64,000 nucleotides of DNA from Prochilodus magdalenae (Eukaryota > Chordata > Actinopteri > Characiformes > Prochilodontidae): positions 1,136,001-1,200,000 of the forward strand of contig JAMWET010006936.1 of the NCBI GenBank assembly GCA_024036415.1, in the 5' to 3' direction. Below the pieces are notes generated by a model. That model was given only the letters and a program-made list of their open reading frames with translations. It ran no database searches and was not told the DNA's origin. A program made the position numbers and the translations under genes. Positions 48,334-59,049 of this stretch are shown here, piece after piece (position 1 is the stretch's first letter; every line of letters begins with the position of its first letter).

Positions 48334-51300
48334 TGTGTGTGTGTGTGTGTGTCTGCGTGTGTGTGTGTGTGCTTATTGGGAGGACAGACAGGTGCTGGAC
48401 AACCGATATGGCCTCAAGAGGTGGCAGATTGGAGAGGTGGCATCCAAAATTGGCCAACTCTACTACCATTACTAGTAAGGCCGCTTTTACCAAACTGCCC
48501 CCAGCTTTTTTCTTTGGTCTTAGCATGTACTGATGCATTTTTCTCCCCGATGCTCCCTTTTTCCTTAGCCTCCGTACCTCAGAAACCAGCTACTTAAATG
48601 AAGCCTTTTCCTTCTACTCGGCCATTCGCCAACGTTCATACTACTACCAGGTGAATAAGGAAGACAGGTAAGATGCAGATTGCCTTGTTTCTAAACAATT
48701 ATGAGGAAATTCTTTTTAAAAAACTGTAATTTGTTCTTTCCTTTTCTTGACTTTTATTCCCTTTCGATCCTCTTTAATGATTCATCTTTCTTACATTCTC
48801 TCTTCTCTCCCCATCACTCTCATTATGTGCTCCTCCAGGCCTGAGTTAGTTGTGAAGAAGCTGAGGTATTATGCTCGCTTTATTGTGGTTTGTTTGCTGC
48901 TCAACAAGATGGACCTGGTTAAAGTTCTGGTCAAGGTATGTTTTTGACTGTGTGCAACACAACATGAGATTTATTTCTAAAGCCTATAAGAGATATAGAG
49001 TTCATGAACTGCTGAACAAATAGGTCTGTGCCCAGTGACAGTAAAAATCGTTTGCCCTTAGCTTAAAACACATGGTTAATTTATTGGTTGGTTTTATGTA
49101 AACCACAGCACAGCATTGGTATTCCCCTACACCACAGGTTTCAGGTATTAAGAAGAAATGCTTTGGGTTTCAGGAAAAAAAAAAAATCTGCTCAGTCTGT
49201 ACAGTCAGGCTAAACTAAACAGCTATACAGACCACTACGTAAGACATTAAGGTTTATGTGACATTTGCAGTTCTGTTTATGAATCTACTTTATGACTAGA
49301 CTAATTACATTTTTGTGGTTGTATGGAATATGAAACAGGACAATATACTACAACCGCAACTTTTCCTGAGCTGCAAGTTTATCACAGGATGTTCTTTTCT
49401 CTTTAAGCCTCACACACCATTTTCTTCCACAGTTGTTCAGTCAGGCACCTTAAACCTAAATTTAAATATAAAAACTGCTTACCGAGGATCTAATTTTAAA
49501 ATAACAATAATAATTTTATTTTTGCAAACTTCCACATATAATTTTTCTTTGAAAAACTGAAAAACAAACCTTTGCATGTTTAGCAGAAGGTCGTATTCAT
49601 ACAGGATGGTAGTCTTGTTTATTGTGGAGTCATTGTTTATTGTGTCATATGAGTCAGAACTGGTCGAGCATCACAGGCATGCCAAATAGTTGTATAACAA
49701 ATTGGCATAATGCATGCTGTAGAATTGACTATTGGTAGAGAACACTGATGAACAGAAACATGAAAACATGAGACTGAGGGATACAACTCATTCACTCACT
49801 CACTTACCAAACCACTTAATCCTTCTTGGTCACGGGGGGTGCTGGAGCTTATCCCAGTGTTCATTGGGCGGGAGACAGAAACAACTCCTTTACCATTCCT
49901 CTTTTGTGTGCAGGAGCTCTCTGAAGAGATTGAGGACTACACCCAGCGCTTCAACACGGAGGACCAGTTAGAGTGGAACCTGGTGCTGCAAGAGGTTGCT
50001 GCTTTTGTGGAAGTGAGTTTTATGGATGATGAGATGTAAGCTGTATCTGAAAAAGTGTTTTAAACGGATTGCTGAAACGTATCTGTTTATTTAAATAAAC
50101 CAATTGTTTGGTTCCTCAGGCAGATCCAGTCATTATCCTGAATGATGACAACACTGTAGTGGTTAAGTCCAATCGGCTACAGGAGGGGGGCGTGCCCCAA
50201 TTAGAACCAGGCATGGTGGTTGGACAGCTCACGTTGGCTGATGCTCTAATAGTTGGCAATTGCAACAATCAGGTAATTTACATAGCTTAGCATCTTCTGA
50301 AGCACTCAAATAACAAAGGAATCTGTGGAAAGTCAGAAATACACAGGTGTTATAATAATAATTACACCAGGTGGACATGAAGAAATGTCCTTTTACTTTA
50401 CAACTAAAATCTTATAAATGGGCATCTGGCAAGAATCATGGCAAGATGTTTACCTACCTAAGGTAAGAGGTGTCTTATTACTGTATTAGTACACCTAATT
50501 TTTGATTTTAGATTAAAAGTTCAATTTTTGTATGTCTTAATTTCTTTCCATTAAAATAAACTGTGATTAAAGACAAATCCTATTAAATCATAGGGGGACA
50601 TGCATAACAATTTCCAGAGAAATTACTTAAATTAATTATTATTACTATTATTACCAAATATTGATCCTTGTGCATGGCAGTGCAAAAGAAAGCACTACAG
50701 TACTTTTTACACACAATGGTTAAAGTAAGCGGCATCTATAAAACACAAATAGGGAATAGTCTACCCAGATGTAATTTATTGGGCTATACATGCAGAAGTA
50801 GTCCCTCTTTGCTAACCATGTCCATGCTAACACAGTCCGTGTGTGAGCAAAGCTGTTGGATAGCCAATAGATGGCATTCAGTATGATTTTAGGGCATTGG
50901 TTTTAGGCCTGTAAATGGATTATGCGATCCTGTCCTGTTTCCTCGAGCGCTACGATGCAACCCCTCAAGCTCAGTTGAGTTTCAACTGCTGAAATTGCTT
51001 TCAAACCCTACTCTGATTCATACTTTGCTTGCAAAGGATGCAACCAAAACAACAGTCAGAATGGAAAGCACGTGCCAGGTGCCTTACAGTGTTTACCTTC
51101 ATGTTGTATCTGTAAAATTTATGATTTTAAAATGTCACTCTATTTTTGTGTCTCTTTGTTCAGGTAAAGTTCAGTGAGTTGACCATCGATATGTTTCGCA
51201 TGCTCCAGGCCCTCGAGAGGGAGCCCTTGAACCTGGCCACGCAAACCACCACCAAACCAGGGACTCTTGTAAGAGAAGACTCTTACACCCTCCCTGTCTC

Positions 51301-54300
51301 TCTCACTGTTGAGTGTTTATTTTTACTCCCTTTTTCCAGCCATAAATTTCAACCTCTTTCGCTCTCTTAGGCTTTTGTCTTTCTCCACTTTTTTTGAAGG
51401 AGCCCAGTGAAAAGCCAGCGAAACGGGAGAACCCTCACAAGTACCTCCTGTATAAACCCACCTTCAGTCAGCTCTACACCTTCTTATCTGCCTCCTTCAA
51501 GGTTGGGTTTGTTCACACATCACCTCAGTCTCTTTCTAATCAGAAACAGATCAGCTTCAACCAACATGTCACCTTTTGTTATCGGGCTGCATCATGGCGA
51601 GGGAGGGTGAATGATACCAGTCAAAAGTTTAGACAAACCAACCTAGACTTTTATAGCTAACAATTTCAACTGATAAGATTAAACACCAACATCCTCATAT
51701 ACAACATTTATTCTTGAAATATCAAAATATTATATATTTATATTTTCAATATATTCTATATATCTTTTGGCACCACTTAGTTTAGTTTAGCTTTAGTTAC
51801 TGTTTCAGTTCAGTATATATTCATGATGGACAGACCAATAGAACTGGTTTTAATATCTTGTTATCAGCCTCCCCTGAAAGTTTTATCCTCCTGTAAAGTT
51901 CCATTTTGATGTTTTTTAAAGAGGACCGCATAATTATACAAGTGCTCTTATACTTTGATGTCTTCACTTTTATATGGAAGCGTTACGCTTAAAATAAGGA
52001 AAACCTATGTGTAGCTCTGTCGAAACTTTTGACTGGTAGTGTAAATCGTGTGCAGTTTATGCTAAAGTCTTAAAACTTTCTGACCTGAGGGTGGTGGCAC
52101 CTCTGTAGGTAAACACTGTCTACCCTCTATGTAGGGGAGATGCTGCCACAGTATCATCACCATGAAAGAATCTGCATCAGACACGCATTAAACCTTGCTT
52201 GAAACTGTCTTGTGTCCCCCAGACTGTATTTGGTAACCTATTTAGAGCGCCTGTTTCGTATCACTGTATCCAATTGTAGTTTACTGTATTCATTGGATCC
52301 TGATCTACAGAAATCGCTTTTTGTTTTAATTAAAATCATGAATTAAAATGATTCACTGCCAGTTCAGAGCTTCATATCACAGCACTAGCACTACCACCTT
52401 CACTCACAACCGCACAAACCAGTAGTACCGTTCCAGCTGTCTAAGAAGAGAAGACGACAAGAGTTTGAGGAAAATCATTCGGCAAAAAAAAAGACAGAGA
52501 TAGAGGTTTTGTTAAAGTGCAGTGTGCTCAGAATGTTGACTCTTTTCATTTATACTTACTTGCTTTGGTGCAATTAATTAATGATTTGTGTGGAACACTA
52601 TATGGCAGTGTCATTTGTGGCCATATCCCATAACAGCCCTGATCTAAGAGCTCTGTGCTGATGCTAAGTGTAGCGTGTAACTATGTTCTAATTTCGGGCC
52701 TGTTGCCTTGACTGCTGGCTCATTTGCATTGGCGCGTGTACGGAGCAGCATGGCACACTAAAGAGGTGTTACCGTGTTACTAGATCTCTCTCTCTCAGAG
52801 AATAGCACCTCCCCACAAGTGGGAAAAGCAGAGAGTAGTTGAATGCATATGTGCCTAACATATTTCTTTTCTTTGTCTATGGTAACTCCATGCTGCATGT
52901 TTGTACACACAAGCTTCTGACGGCACTGCGTCTTTATCAGTGTGTTTATCTCTAGGAGTAATAATCTACATTGAGCTTTGCACTTTCAGTCATTATTACC
53001 ATATGCGGAGTGTAACTAAAGTGCCTCTAATTTGGTGTTCATGTGACATGAAACCTTGCTATCTAACTGTATTCCTGTATTGTATTTTGTGGTATTGTTG
53101 TCAGAACAACAGTAATTTGTTTTGCATAGTGTTTATCTGTTGGTAGCAAAGCAGTGCACTTGGCACTGATAGCCTAACTTTGCATTTGACTTAAATTACT
53201 TAATGTTTATGTTACACTGTGCAAAAAATTTATGTAATCTGGAGGTTAGCATATTTCACTTTTCATGTAAGTCACTGTAACCAGATTGTTTTCTTACTCT
53301 CGTCCTTCATCATTAAATGTACATGCGATGTAAAGGGCATCAGGCATTTTCAATCTATGTCTTAAGCTGGAAAAGGAGATATGAAGTTCTGTTCTGACCG
53401 TAGCAATGTTTTGGTCAAAATGTGACGTGCAAATATGGGGGGAAAGAGAGACTGCTTTTTACATATGGACATCAAATTCATGGATGAACTAAACAATTAG
53501 AACAGTAGAAACTGAATGAGATACGAAAAACTTGGAACTAGTCACATCCCTGTTATACCACAACCAACACTATCTATATAAAAAAAACAAGTTTAATATG
53601 TATGTCTGCTTTCAGTCTATCTGTAAAACTAGCATTTAAAATGGAACCCCTGTATTTATAAGATTTTATTATTAATAATCATAAACTAAATTTTAGTTTT
53701 TGTGTTGGTGTTTTTAGTTACTAGTACAGTTTATACAGTCATCTCAAAGAGGGCCCGTGCTAAAAGACAGTAGGCCTAAGCTTGATGGAAGTATACCGCC
53801 ACCACTTTGTCTCCTTCTGTCCCAATATGCTCTGCAGTTTCTCCTCATACATTCAGTTTAATCAAAAATACCCAAAATAAAATACAGTTACTATTTTTCC
53901 CAAACTTTAAATGACTTAAATGTAAGTTTAATTGAGTGTCAGAAAGCAAACACATGTTGGTGCTCTCTAGCTCTCAGCACTTTCATGTTCTTCATGGTTA
54001 TTTAGGTGGATTTTTTGTGATTTGACATCCGTCTCTAACTGGGCATTTTTTGGTTAAATAACAGGAGCTGCCAGCCAATAGCGTGCTGCTGGTGTATCTG
54101 TCTGCTACAGGGGTTTTTCCCACTGGACGTTCAGAATTTGAAGGTATGTTCTTCCTGGTGTTTGTAGAGCATTCTGTAAAGCACAACAAATTTATTTTTC
54201 AGTTGTTTAGTTTTTTAATAGATTGATGTTCAGCCAAGCACAGATACACACTTAAATGATCTCAGTATGATTTCAGTAATAATAATAGTCATCGTTGTTG

Positions 54301-54379
54301 CTGCTGTTGTTGTTCAAACTATGCATATCATATTCAACTACAGGCTATTGCCTGTCTCTCTTGTTCTCTTTCACTCACT

Positions 54380-54410
<31 letters not shown>

Positions 54411-56362
54411 CACTCACACACACACACTTGTTCACTTAATCAACTTCTGACTACCAAAGCTTTCTGGCTTATGCTTAGGAGGTGACTGTCTGTGAAGGTC
54501 CTGCTGATTAATTATAGTGCTTGTAGAGGTCCTCCTCTGCAGTGTGACCCAAAAACACTTAAGATGCTCCTCTGAAATGAACATGCTCTATGGAACAGTT
54601 GCATGGCTGTGAAGGACAAGCGATTATGCATGCTTGGTTAACTTGTATTTATACTGTGGTTTGCCCCAGGACCTTATGACTTTGGAGGAGTTCTGACCAA
54701 TACTAACCGTGACGTGGTGAACGGCGAAACAGTGCAGAAGAGAAACCAGGCACAGAAAGAGATGCATTGGTAAAGACCATCCTTATTCTCTTGAGCTGTA
54801 AATATTGGATTAAAAACATGGAGAAGCACATTTTGGTATAAGCGTTTGATGTACTGTTTATCAGTAACACCGAAAAATTCCACAGATAAAGCGCTGATTT
54901 TTAGATGCTTGTTTCATATTAAAACAAGCCTCTAACATGAAGATCGCTCAGTTTCAAGGGTTTGAGGATTTCACTCCACTCTATCACCATTTAGCTCTGT
55001 AAAATCTTAAAGTTGCTAAAACAAATTAGCGCCAGAGTCTTACATTTGTGAATGACCATTACATGATGATGATAAATAGAGTCAAAGTCCACATCCTGTA
55101 GTTCACCAGAAGACGCCATAATGAATAAAGAGGACATATTTATTCTCATTTTAAATTTTATGTTTGGGGTCTGCTGAAATGATTTACATGCTTCAGTTTT
55201 CCCAGTTTTTACTGTACACCTGTCATGCACCCTCTGTCTGAACACTCTTTTAAACCCTGTTTTTAAGCCCAGTGTGCTCTGATTGGTCAGCTCACCCACT
55301 CTGTTCTGATTGGCCAACCGCCAAAAACATCCTGCTAAAAGTTCTGCCTCCACACTGCTATCACATTCCTTACAAAGGTATTGGTTCTGCCGTATCCATT
55401 TGAGTCCGATCCAGAACGTCAGGTGGAACCAGTTCGTAGACCCGATCCATAAGCTAGGAGCAGGAGTGATAAGATTTGACTGTTATATCTGTGTGTTGTG
55501 TGATGGTGTGCCAGGCTTGGTGCCTTAGGAACAATAAGGACTGTGTTACGAGATGATGTTACAGGGGAAAGGTCTGGAATGTAGTTGCGGTATTTCAGGC
55601 AGCTGAGAAAAGTGGTTTCTGTGGGAGAGAGTTTCCCCCTCTGGCGAGTACTTTGAGCTTTACAACTTTGCAGACACAAAAGCTACATAAGACACTTAAG
55701 GAAAGAGAAAAGGTAGAAAAGCATAGGAGGTCCCCTTAAAACCTTGTATTGTTGCCGATTGCTGGGGTCGCAGCCTTCCAATGGATCTAGGCATCTGAAA
55801 GGAGCCACTGAAGCTTATGTGTTCCAATGTCCCATAGGATCTCTGCATTTTGTGCCATCTTGAACAAGGTACAATTAAGGGCAGCTAATCAGAACAGCAG
55901 GTTAATACAGCAGCATATTTAATTGGAAAGGATGAAGAGAATGTAACATCATGTAAAATGGATTATGACTATTTTGGTTAGAAATCCAGACTGGCATATT
56001 GCGTATGAACTGTGTCTCTTAAAAATCTCTTTTACGTTTTTGTGTGTTTGTGTGTGCCAGCCTTCACCCAGGAGACCTGTTTCCCTTTACCAGGAAACCA
56101 CTCTTTATCGTTGTAGATTCATCTAACAGCACAGCATACAAGGTAAACATACACACATACATACATACATACATACATACATACATACATACATACACAC
56201 ATACACATACATACATACATACATACATACACACACACATACATATATACATACATACATACATACACACACACATACATACATACATACATACATACAC
56301 ACACACACATATACACATACATACATACATACATACATACACACACACATACATACATACAT

Positions 56363-56429
<67 letters not shown>

Positions 56430-56454
56430 TACATACATACATACATACACACAT

Positions 56455-56489
<35 letters not shown>

Positions 56490-56492
56490 AAT

Positions 56493-56525
<33 letters not shown>

Positions 56526-56566
56526 TACATACATACATACATACATACATACACACATACATACAT

Positions 56567-56599
<33 letters not shown>

Positions 56600-56602
56600 A
56601 AT

Positions 56603-56640
<38 letters not shown>

Positions 56641-56668
56641 ATATACATACATACATACATACATACAT

Positions 56669-56731
<63 letters not shown>

Positions 56732-56760
56732 TACATACATACACGCATACATGCACACAT

Positions 56761-56793
<33 letters not shown>

Positions 56794-59049
56794 CATACAT
56801 TTTTAACAATGTTTATTCATTAATATGAATCTTAATAATTTCTAATTGTAAATATATATTTTTAAATACAATTGAGAATTCTGAATTGCCTCAGTCTTTC
56901 ATTGAGTACCAACTACTGTCATCTGTAGTGTAGTGCCCCCTTGTGACGCTTTTTTAAAAACATCACTTCTGCAGTTTATGTTTATGGTTGTAATGGTATT
57001 TCATATTGTAAGTTTAATTATTAGTCCTTGTGTTTGTCTCTCTGTAGAATTTCTCCAATCTATTTGGCCAGCCACTGGTGTGCCTGCTTTCTCCTACCGT
57101 TTATCCGAAGAGCATGCAAGGTTCTTCTCCGATTAACTACTCAGTGTTTTGTTTCTGCTACACATACTGCTACATATCACCAATCCTTTAACACATATCT
57201 TAATTTCTGTCGATTTTTATTTTTAACATACATTAAAGATGCCAATTGCCCTTTAGATTGTGTGATAATCTCATAATGAATGGACAAATACATGTGGTCC
57301 AAAATCACCTGGAATTCAATCTTTAGCATCAGCCTGCATTAAAACTCCTTCTGTAAAGTTACCATTTTGGAGATGCATGTTGTTCTTTGGACAGAGATGA
57401 TATGGCCTTTAAGCAGTAGCACATCTGAAAATGTGGTTAGGAATAGAGTACAGTGAGATACATTCTAGCAGAACTGATGCATCAGTGGGTGTTTGTAACT
57501 AATTGATTGAATTGAATAATATTATGATGATTAACTAATTAAATTGAGCTGTGGAAATGATAAATTGATCCTTATTGCTTTGGTGTTCTTCCTATCTTTT
57601 ATTGCAGACCAGTCTCAGCATGGGAGTCTCTTTACTCTCTTCCTCTACAACCCCCTCATGGGCTTCTTGTCTGTCTGTGGGCTGACCAGCATGCACCAGG
57701 GATTGTGGGACAAGGCTCAGGAGTTCCTGGGGAAAGTTTCCCATGACATCGGCCAGATGCTCACCAGCTCTCGAGCCATCGGTAGCTACGGCTTTCAGCT
57801 TTGTTATTAACTTGTAGTCATTGTTATAGGGCGCTGCTTGTTTCTCTAATTATAAAAGTTGTTCTGAATTCTGTTAAAGGTGTGTTCATTAAAGATTAGT
57901 TTGTTTTGTGAATTTTTCCATCTTAAATAATGGCACATTTACGTTCTGGCACCTGTACAAGCTGTAGCATTTAATGTGGAATGGAACATTTGATTTAGAA
58001 GCTGGCGAATAGGAAGCCAGACTCAGCCTTGTTCAAAGGTCAGCTCAGGGGACATATACTGTTGGGTTCCTTAAACATTTTTCCTTATAGTCCATCAGAT
58101 TTGTTGCTTTTGCTCCATTGAGGATTAATTTTAGAGGTGTAAATATTAAGGAGTCAAGGTTTTTATGTAAAATTTTGAAATGACAATTTTGTCTGACAGT
58201 GCAAGTACAGTTTTCCATTTAATGGCACCTTTAATGTGTAATGGTTGTACATCTGCATTAATGATATGTAGACACATATTTCACATGTATTTTTCCATGG
58301 AACTCTACAACTTTCCAGGGCTTTTTAATATTAATAATAAATAAGCTGGTTTTAAGTTCCCTTTAAAGTACGGAAAAACATTGAAACTTTTGTACATAGT
58401 AAATAATGATGTGTTTCATGGGAGGCAAAGATTAAGCAATGGTTGTTGCAATGGAGTATTGAATGGAGTACATAAATGGCTATTCTGTCAATCTGTCAAT
58501 CACTCAGCCTAATTGAAATGGTGTTTATGTTGTGCTTGGCTCCTAGACCAGGCCTTCCTGCAGTTTTATGGGGATGAATTTTTGAGATTGCTGATGATCC
58601 GGTTCGTATTCTGCTGTGCCACTCTCCGACTTCATAAGCTCTTCAGGGTAAGAGGAATACTTATTTGAATATGCTTAATTTGGTATTGAAATGTGGTGTG
58701 TGCATTTGTAAGCGCTCACTGTGTGCAATGCTGTAATGGTAAAACATGTTTTCATTTTGTATTCATAACAATGTAAAAGGTCTGAAATATTCAGATTTGA
58801 TTTATTATGGAATGCATATATTGTTGAAATGCATTTTCTTAGTGTGCTCGGAAACTTGGTTAGCACTTTATACCTGTCCCTTGTCTTTAATCTCTGGTGC
58901 AGGAAGCACGGAGTTTTCCAGAATCCTACCCTCAGCTGCCGAAACAGGAGATGGTGGAGAACAGCCTTCTACAGAAACACATACTAGAGCTGGCTGCCAT
59001 GCTTGACGTGCAGAACCTTTTCAGTGACAGCATGTTGGATAACTATTGA
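38914..59049 (+). CDS. scai: SCAI, suppressor of cancer cell invasion (complete coding region, 16 coding exons)
   Basis: Nuclear cofactor that binds MRTF-A/SRF and represses its targets, and works with 53BP1 in double-strand-break repair (known for mammals). Coding exons: 38914-39020, 47637-47732, 48388-48474, 48569-48667, 48839-48935, 49914-50012, 50120-50272, 51164-51268, 51400-51501, 54065-54143, 54670-54769, 56061-56142, 57048-57120, 57608-57781, 58547-58647, 58903-59049. They sum to 1701 nt, 566 residues, and all phases close. The protein starts MTGVGAEDDIPLGERK, matching the short human form (MSSGGAEDDIPQGERK); the basic N-terminal extension of the 606-residue human isoform is not encoded in frame here. 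It is one SCAI-family domain with no recognisable catalytic motif; conserved stretches include QSYFGRTFDVYTKLWKFQQ and GPYDFGGVLTNTNRD, and it ends LDNY. The ATG is 5 nt inside its exon, with G at -3. Introns are repeat-rich, and several repeats lie against exon edges. Introns 57121-57607 and 57782-58546 show nothing recognisable. Confidence 0.97.
39407..39841 (+). mobile_element. Tc1-like element, family B, decayed copy
   Basis: Ends GAGTCACACCACATGATTATG and, inverted, CATAATTGTGTGACTC. Inside, one frame gives VFQQDNVACHTAMSDIGW and, after a frameshift, NSPDLNPIELLWDCLDRH: the second D and the E of the Tc1 DDE triad. The N-terminal half is deleted. It begins 386 bp after the first scai coding exon. 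A sister copy is at 60796. Confidence 0.7.
41440..41770 (+). mobile_element. Teleost interspersed repeat, GTGCTGGAGCCTATCCCAGC type
   Basis: GGTCACGGATGGTGCTGGAG, CATCTCAGGGCAGACGCAC, ACACCTAGGGGCAAATTAG, GGAGCAAACCGGAGCACC and CGCTGCGCCACAGTGGCACC occur in the order of a very common vertebrate/fish retroelement tail. Partial copies are at 49828 (+) and 63380 (-). Confidence 0.6.
42020..42420 (+). mobile_element. LINE endonuclease-domain remnant
   Basis: After a frame adjustment the reading is CADRNAVESSKRREGLALFV and then VNNK, similar to FRADRxAxxSGKxRGGGLCFYVNN of fish non-LTR retrotransposon endonucleases; downstream SDLLSAGLRPYYM recalls the following CSPDLELLxVxCRPFYLPRE. Stop codons break it; 5' and 3' limits are approximate. 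Confidence 0.55.
42826..42905. promoter_or_regulatory. Dense heat-shock-element-like TTC/GAA cluster
   Basis: TTCTAGAAAATTC (42832-42844) is a perfect three-module HSE (TTCnnGAAnnTTC). Over the next 60 bp further GAA and TTC modules follow (GAATTTCCTGAAGTTC, CAGAACATTCC, TTCTATGAACTTC, AGAGTTCTC). It may equally be a degenerate short tandem repeat. Located in scai intron 2, about 3.8 kb after the first coding exon. Confidence 0.4.
44044..44215 (-). mobile_element. Teleost repeat with GCTCTTATCTGGAGCGACTT motif
   Basis: The reverse of the TAAGTCGCTCTGGATAAGAGCG motif seen at 14888; followed by GGTGGGGAATCAAACCACTG and a ...CACTATACTATATCAACCACACTGCC end, the order of a common teleost interspersed repeat. 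Confidence 0.5.
44755..46170. repeat. 54-bp minisatellite, about 26 units, with local 108-bp higher-order repeat
   Basis: The unit runs GTAACTCAGTAAGTGTAATG - TGTTAGTGTACTGTAAGTAG - TGTGTTGGTGTACA (54 bp). The first units (44755-44890) and those near 45250 and 46030 are truncated. Between 45627 and 45910 the word after AGTAGCGT alternates GCTGG/GTTGG at exact 54-bp steps (45627, 45681, 45735, 45789, 45843, 45897), a dimeric 108-bp repeat. Located in scai intron 2. Confidence 0.95.
47020..47580 (+). mobile_element. Tc1-like family A copy, ending 56 bp before a scai exon
   Basis: TGGAGTGACTTAGAATGGCAG, TCTTGGTGGAGACGACCAATG, ATCACAGGACACCATTAGG and the tail CATGTCAGTCTAAATG ... CACTTCCTTCTGGTTGCAGG match the other copies. 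On the minus strand 47032-47322 is open without a domain. It ends just before the acceptor at 47636. Confidence 0.65.
48258..48372. repeat. (TG)n microsatellite just before a scai 3' splice site
   Basis: A TG run of about 115 bp, interrupted three times by CTGC/CTGT, ends 15 bp before the exon starting at 48388. The acceptor (TTATTGGGAGGACAG) lacks an ordinary pyrimidine tract. Confidence 0.95.
49800..49880 (+). mobile_element. Fragment of the GTGCTGGAGCCTATCCCAGC-type repeat
   Basis: CTTCTTGGTCACGGGGGGTG, GCTGGAGCTTATCCCAGTG and TTCATTGGGCGGGAGACAG are the 5' part of the repeat at 41440. It stops about 33 bp before the scai exon at 49914. Confidence 0.55.
50273..51163 (+). other. scai intron; little recognisable
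   Basis: AT-rich. Around 50735-50850, GGGCTATACATGCAGAAGTAG weakly recalls the reversed tail of Tc1-like family A, but not enough for a call. No other feature seen. Confidence 0.4.
51614..52041. mobile_element. Non-autonomous Tc1 element (MITE), ACCAGTCAAAAGTTT ends
   Basis: Left end TACCAGTCAAAAGTTTAGAC and right end CGAAACTTTTGACTGGTAG form the common fish Tc1 terminal inverted repeat about 430 bp apart. Inside is non-coding AT-rich sequence. It begins about 110 bp after the scai exon ending at 51501. Confidence 0.7.
52042..54064 (+). other. scai intron; nothing recognised
   Basis: Two kilobases of AT-rich intron before the exon at 54065, with no supported gene or repeat family. Short open frames on both strands are incidental. 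Confidence 0.5.
54379..54427. repeat. (AC)n microsatellite
   Basis: CACACA runs interrupted by CGTTCACTCAC, in a scai intron. Confidence 0.9.
55125..55480 (+). pseudogene. P2X7-intracellular-domain-like first-exon fragment, copy 2
   Basis: Shares with 3295-3600 the words GGGTCTGCTGAAATGATTTAC, ACATGCTTCAG, CTCTGTCTGAACAC and the frame VLPYPFESDPERQVEPVRRP (from about 55380), then a stop. There is no ATG at the equivalent position (GTATTGG instead of ATGGCATC). The upstream part keeps two CTGATTGG boxes (55269, 55305), like a promoter plus first exon. Located in a scai intron. Confidence 0.4.
56148..56798. repeat. 650-bp (ACAT)n/(AC)n compound microsatellite at a scai donor site
   Basis: Starts 5-6 bp after the donor of the exon ending at 56142 (AAG/GTAAACATACACAC). 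It consists of alternating blocks of ACAT tetramers and AC dimers with a few CAAATATAC interruptions that repeat the same block order (about 56480-56520 and 56600-56640), so larger blocks were themselves duplicated. Confidence 0.97.

Noticed and set aside
48237..48597. Several overlapping open frames around 48.3 kb
   Set aside because: Produced by the TG repeat; the true coding part is 48388-48474 and 48569-48667 in the scai frame.
56044..56823. Open frames of over 220 codons on both strands
   Set aside because: They are the translation of the ACAT/AC microsatellite; only 56061-56142 is a real exon.
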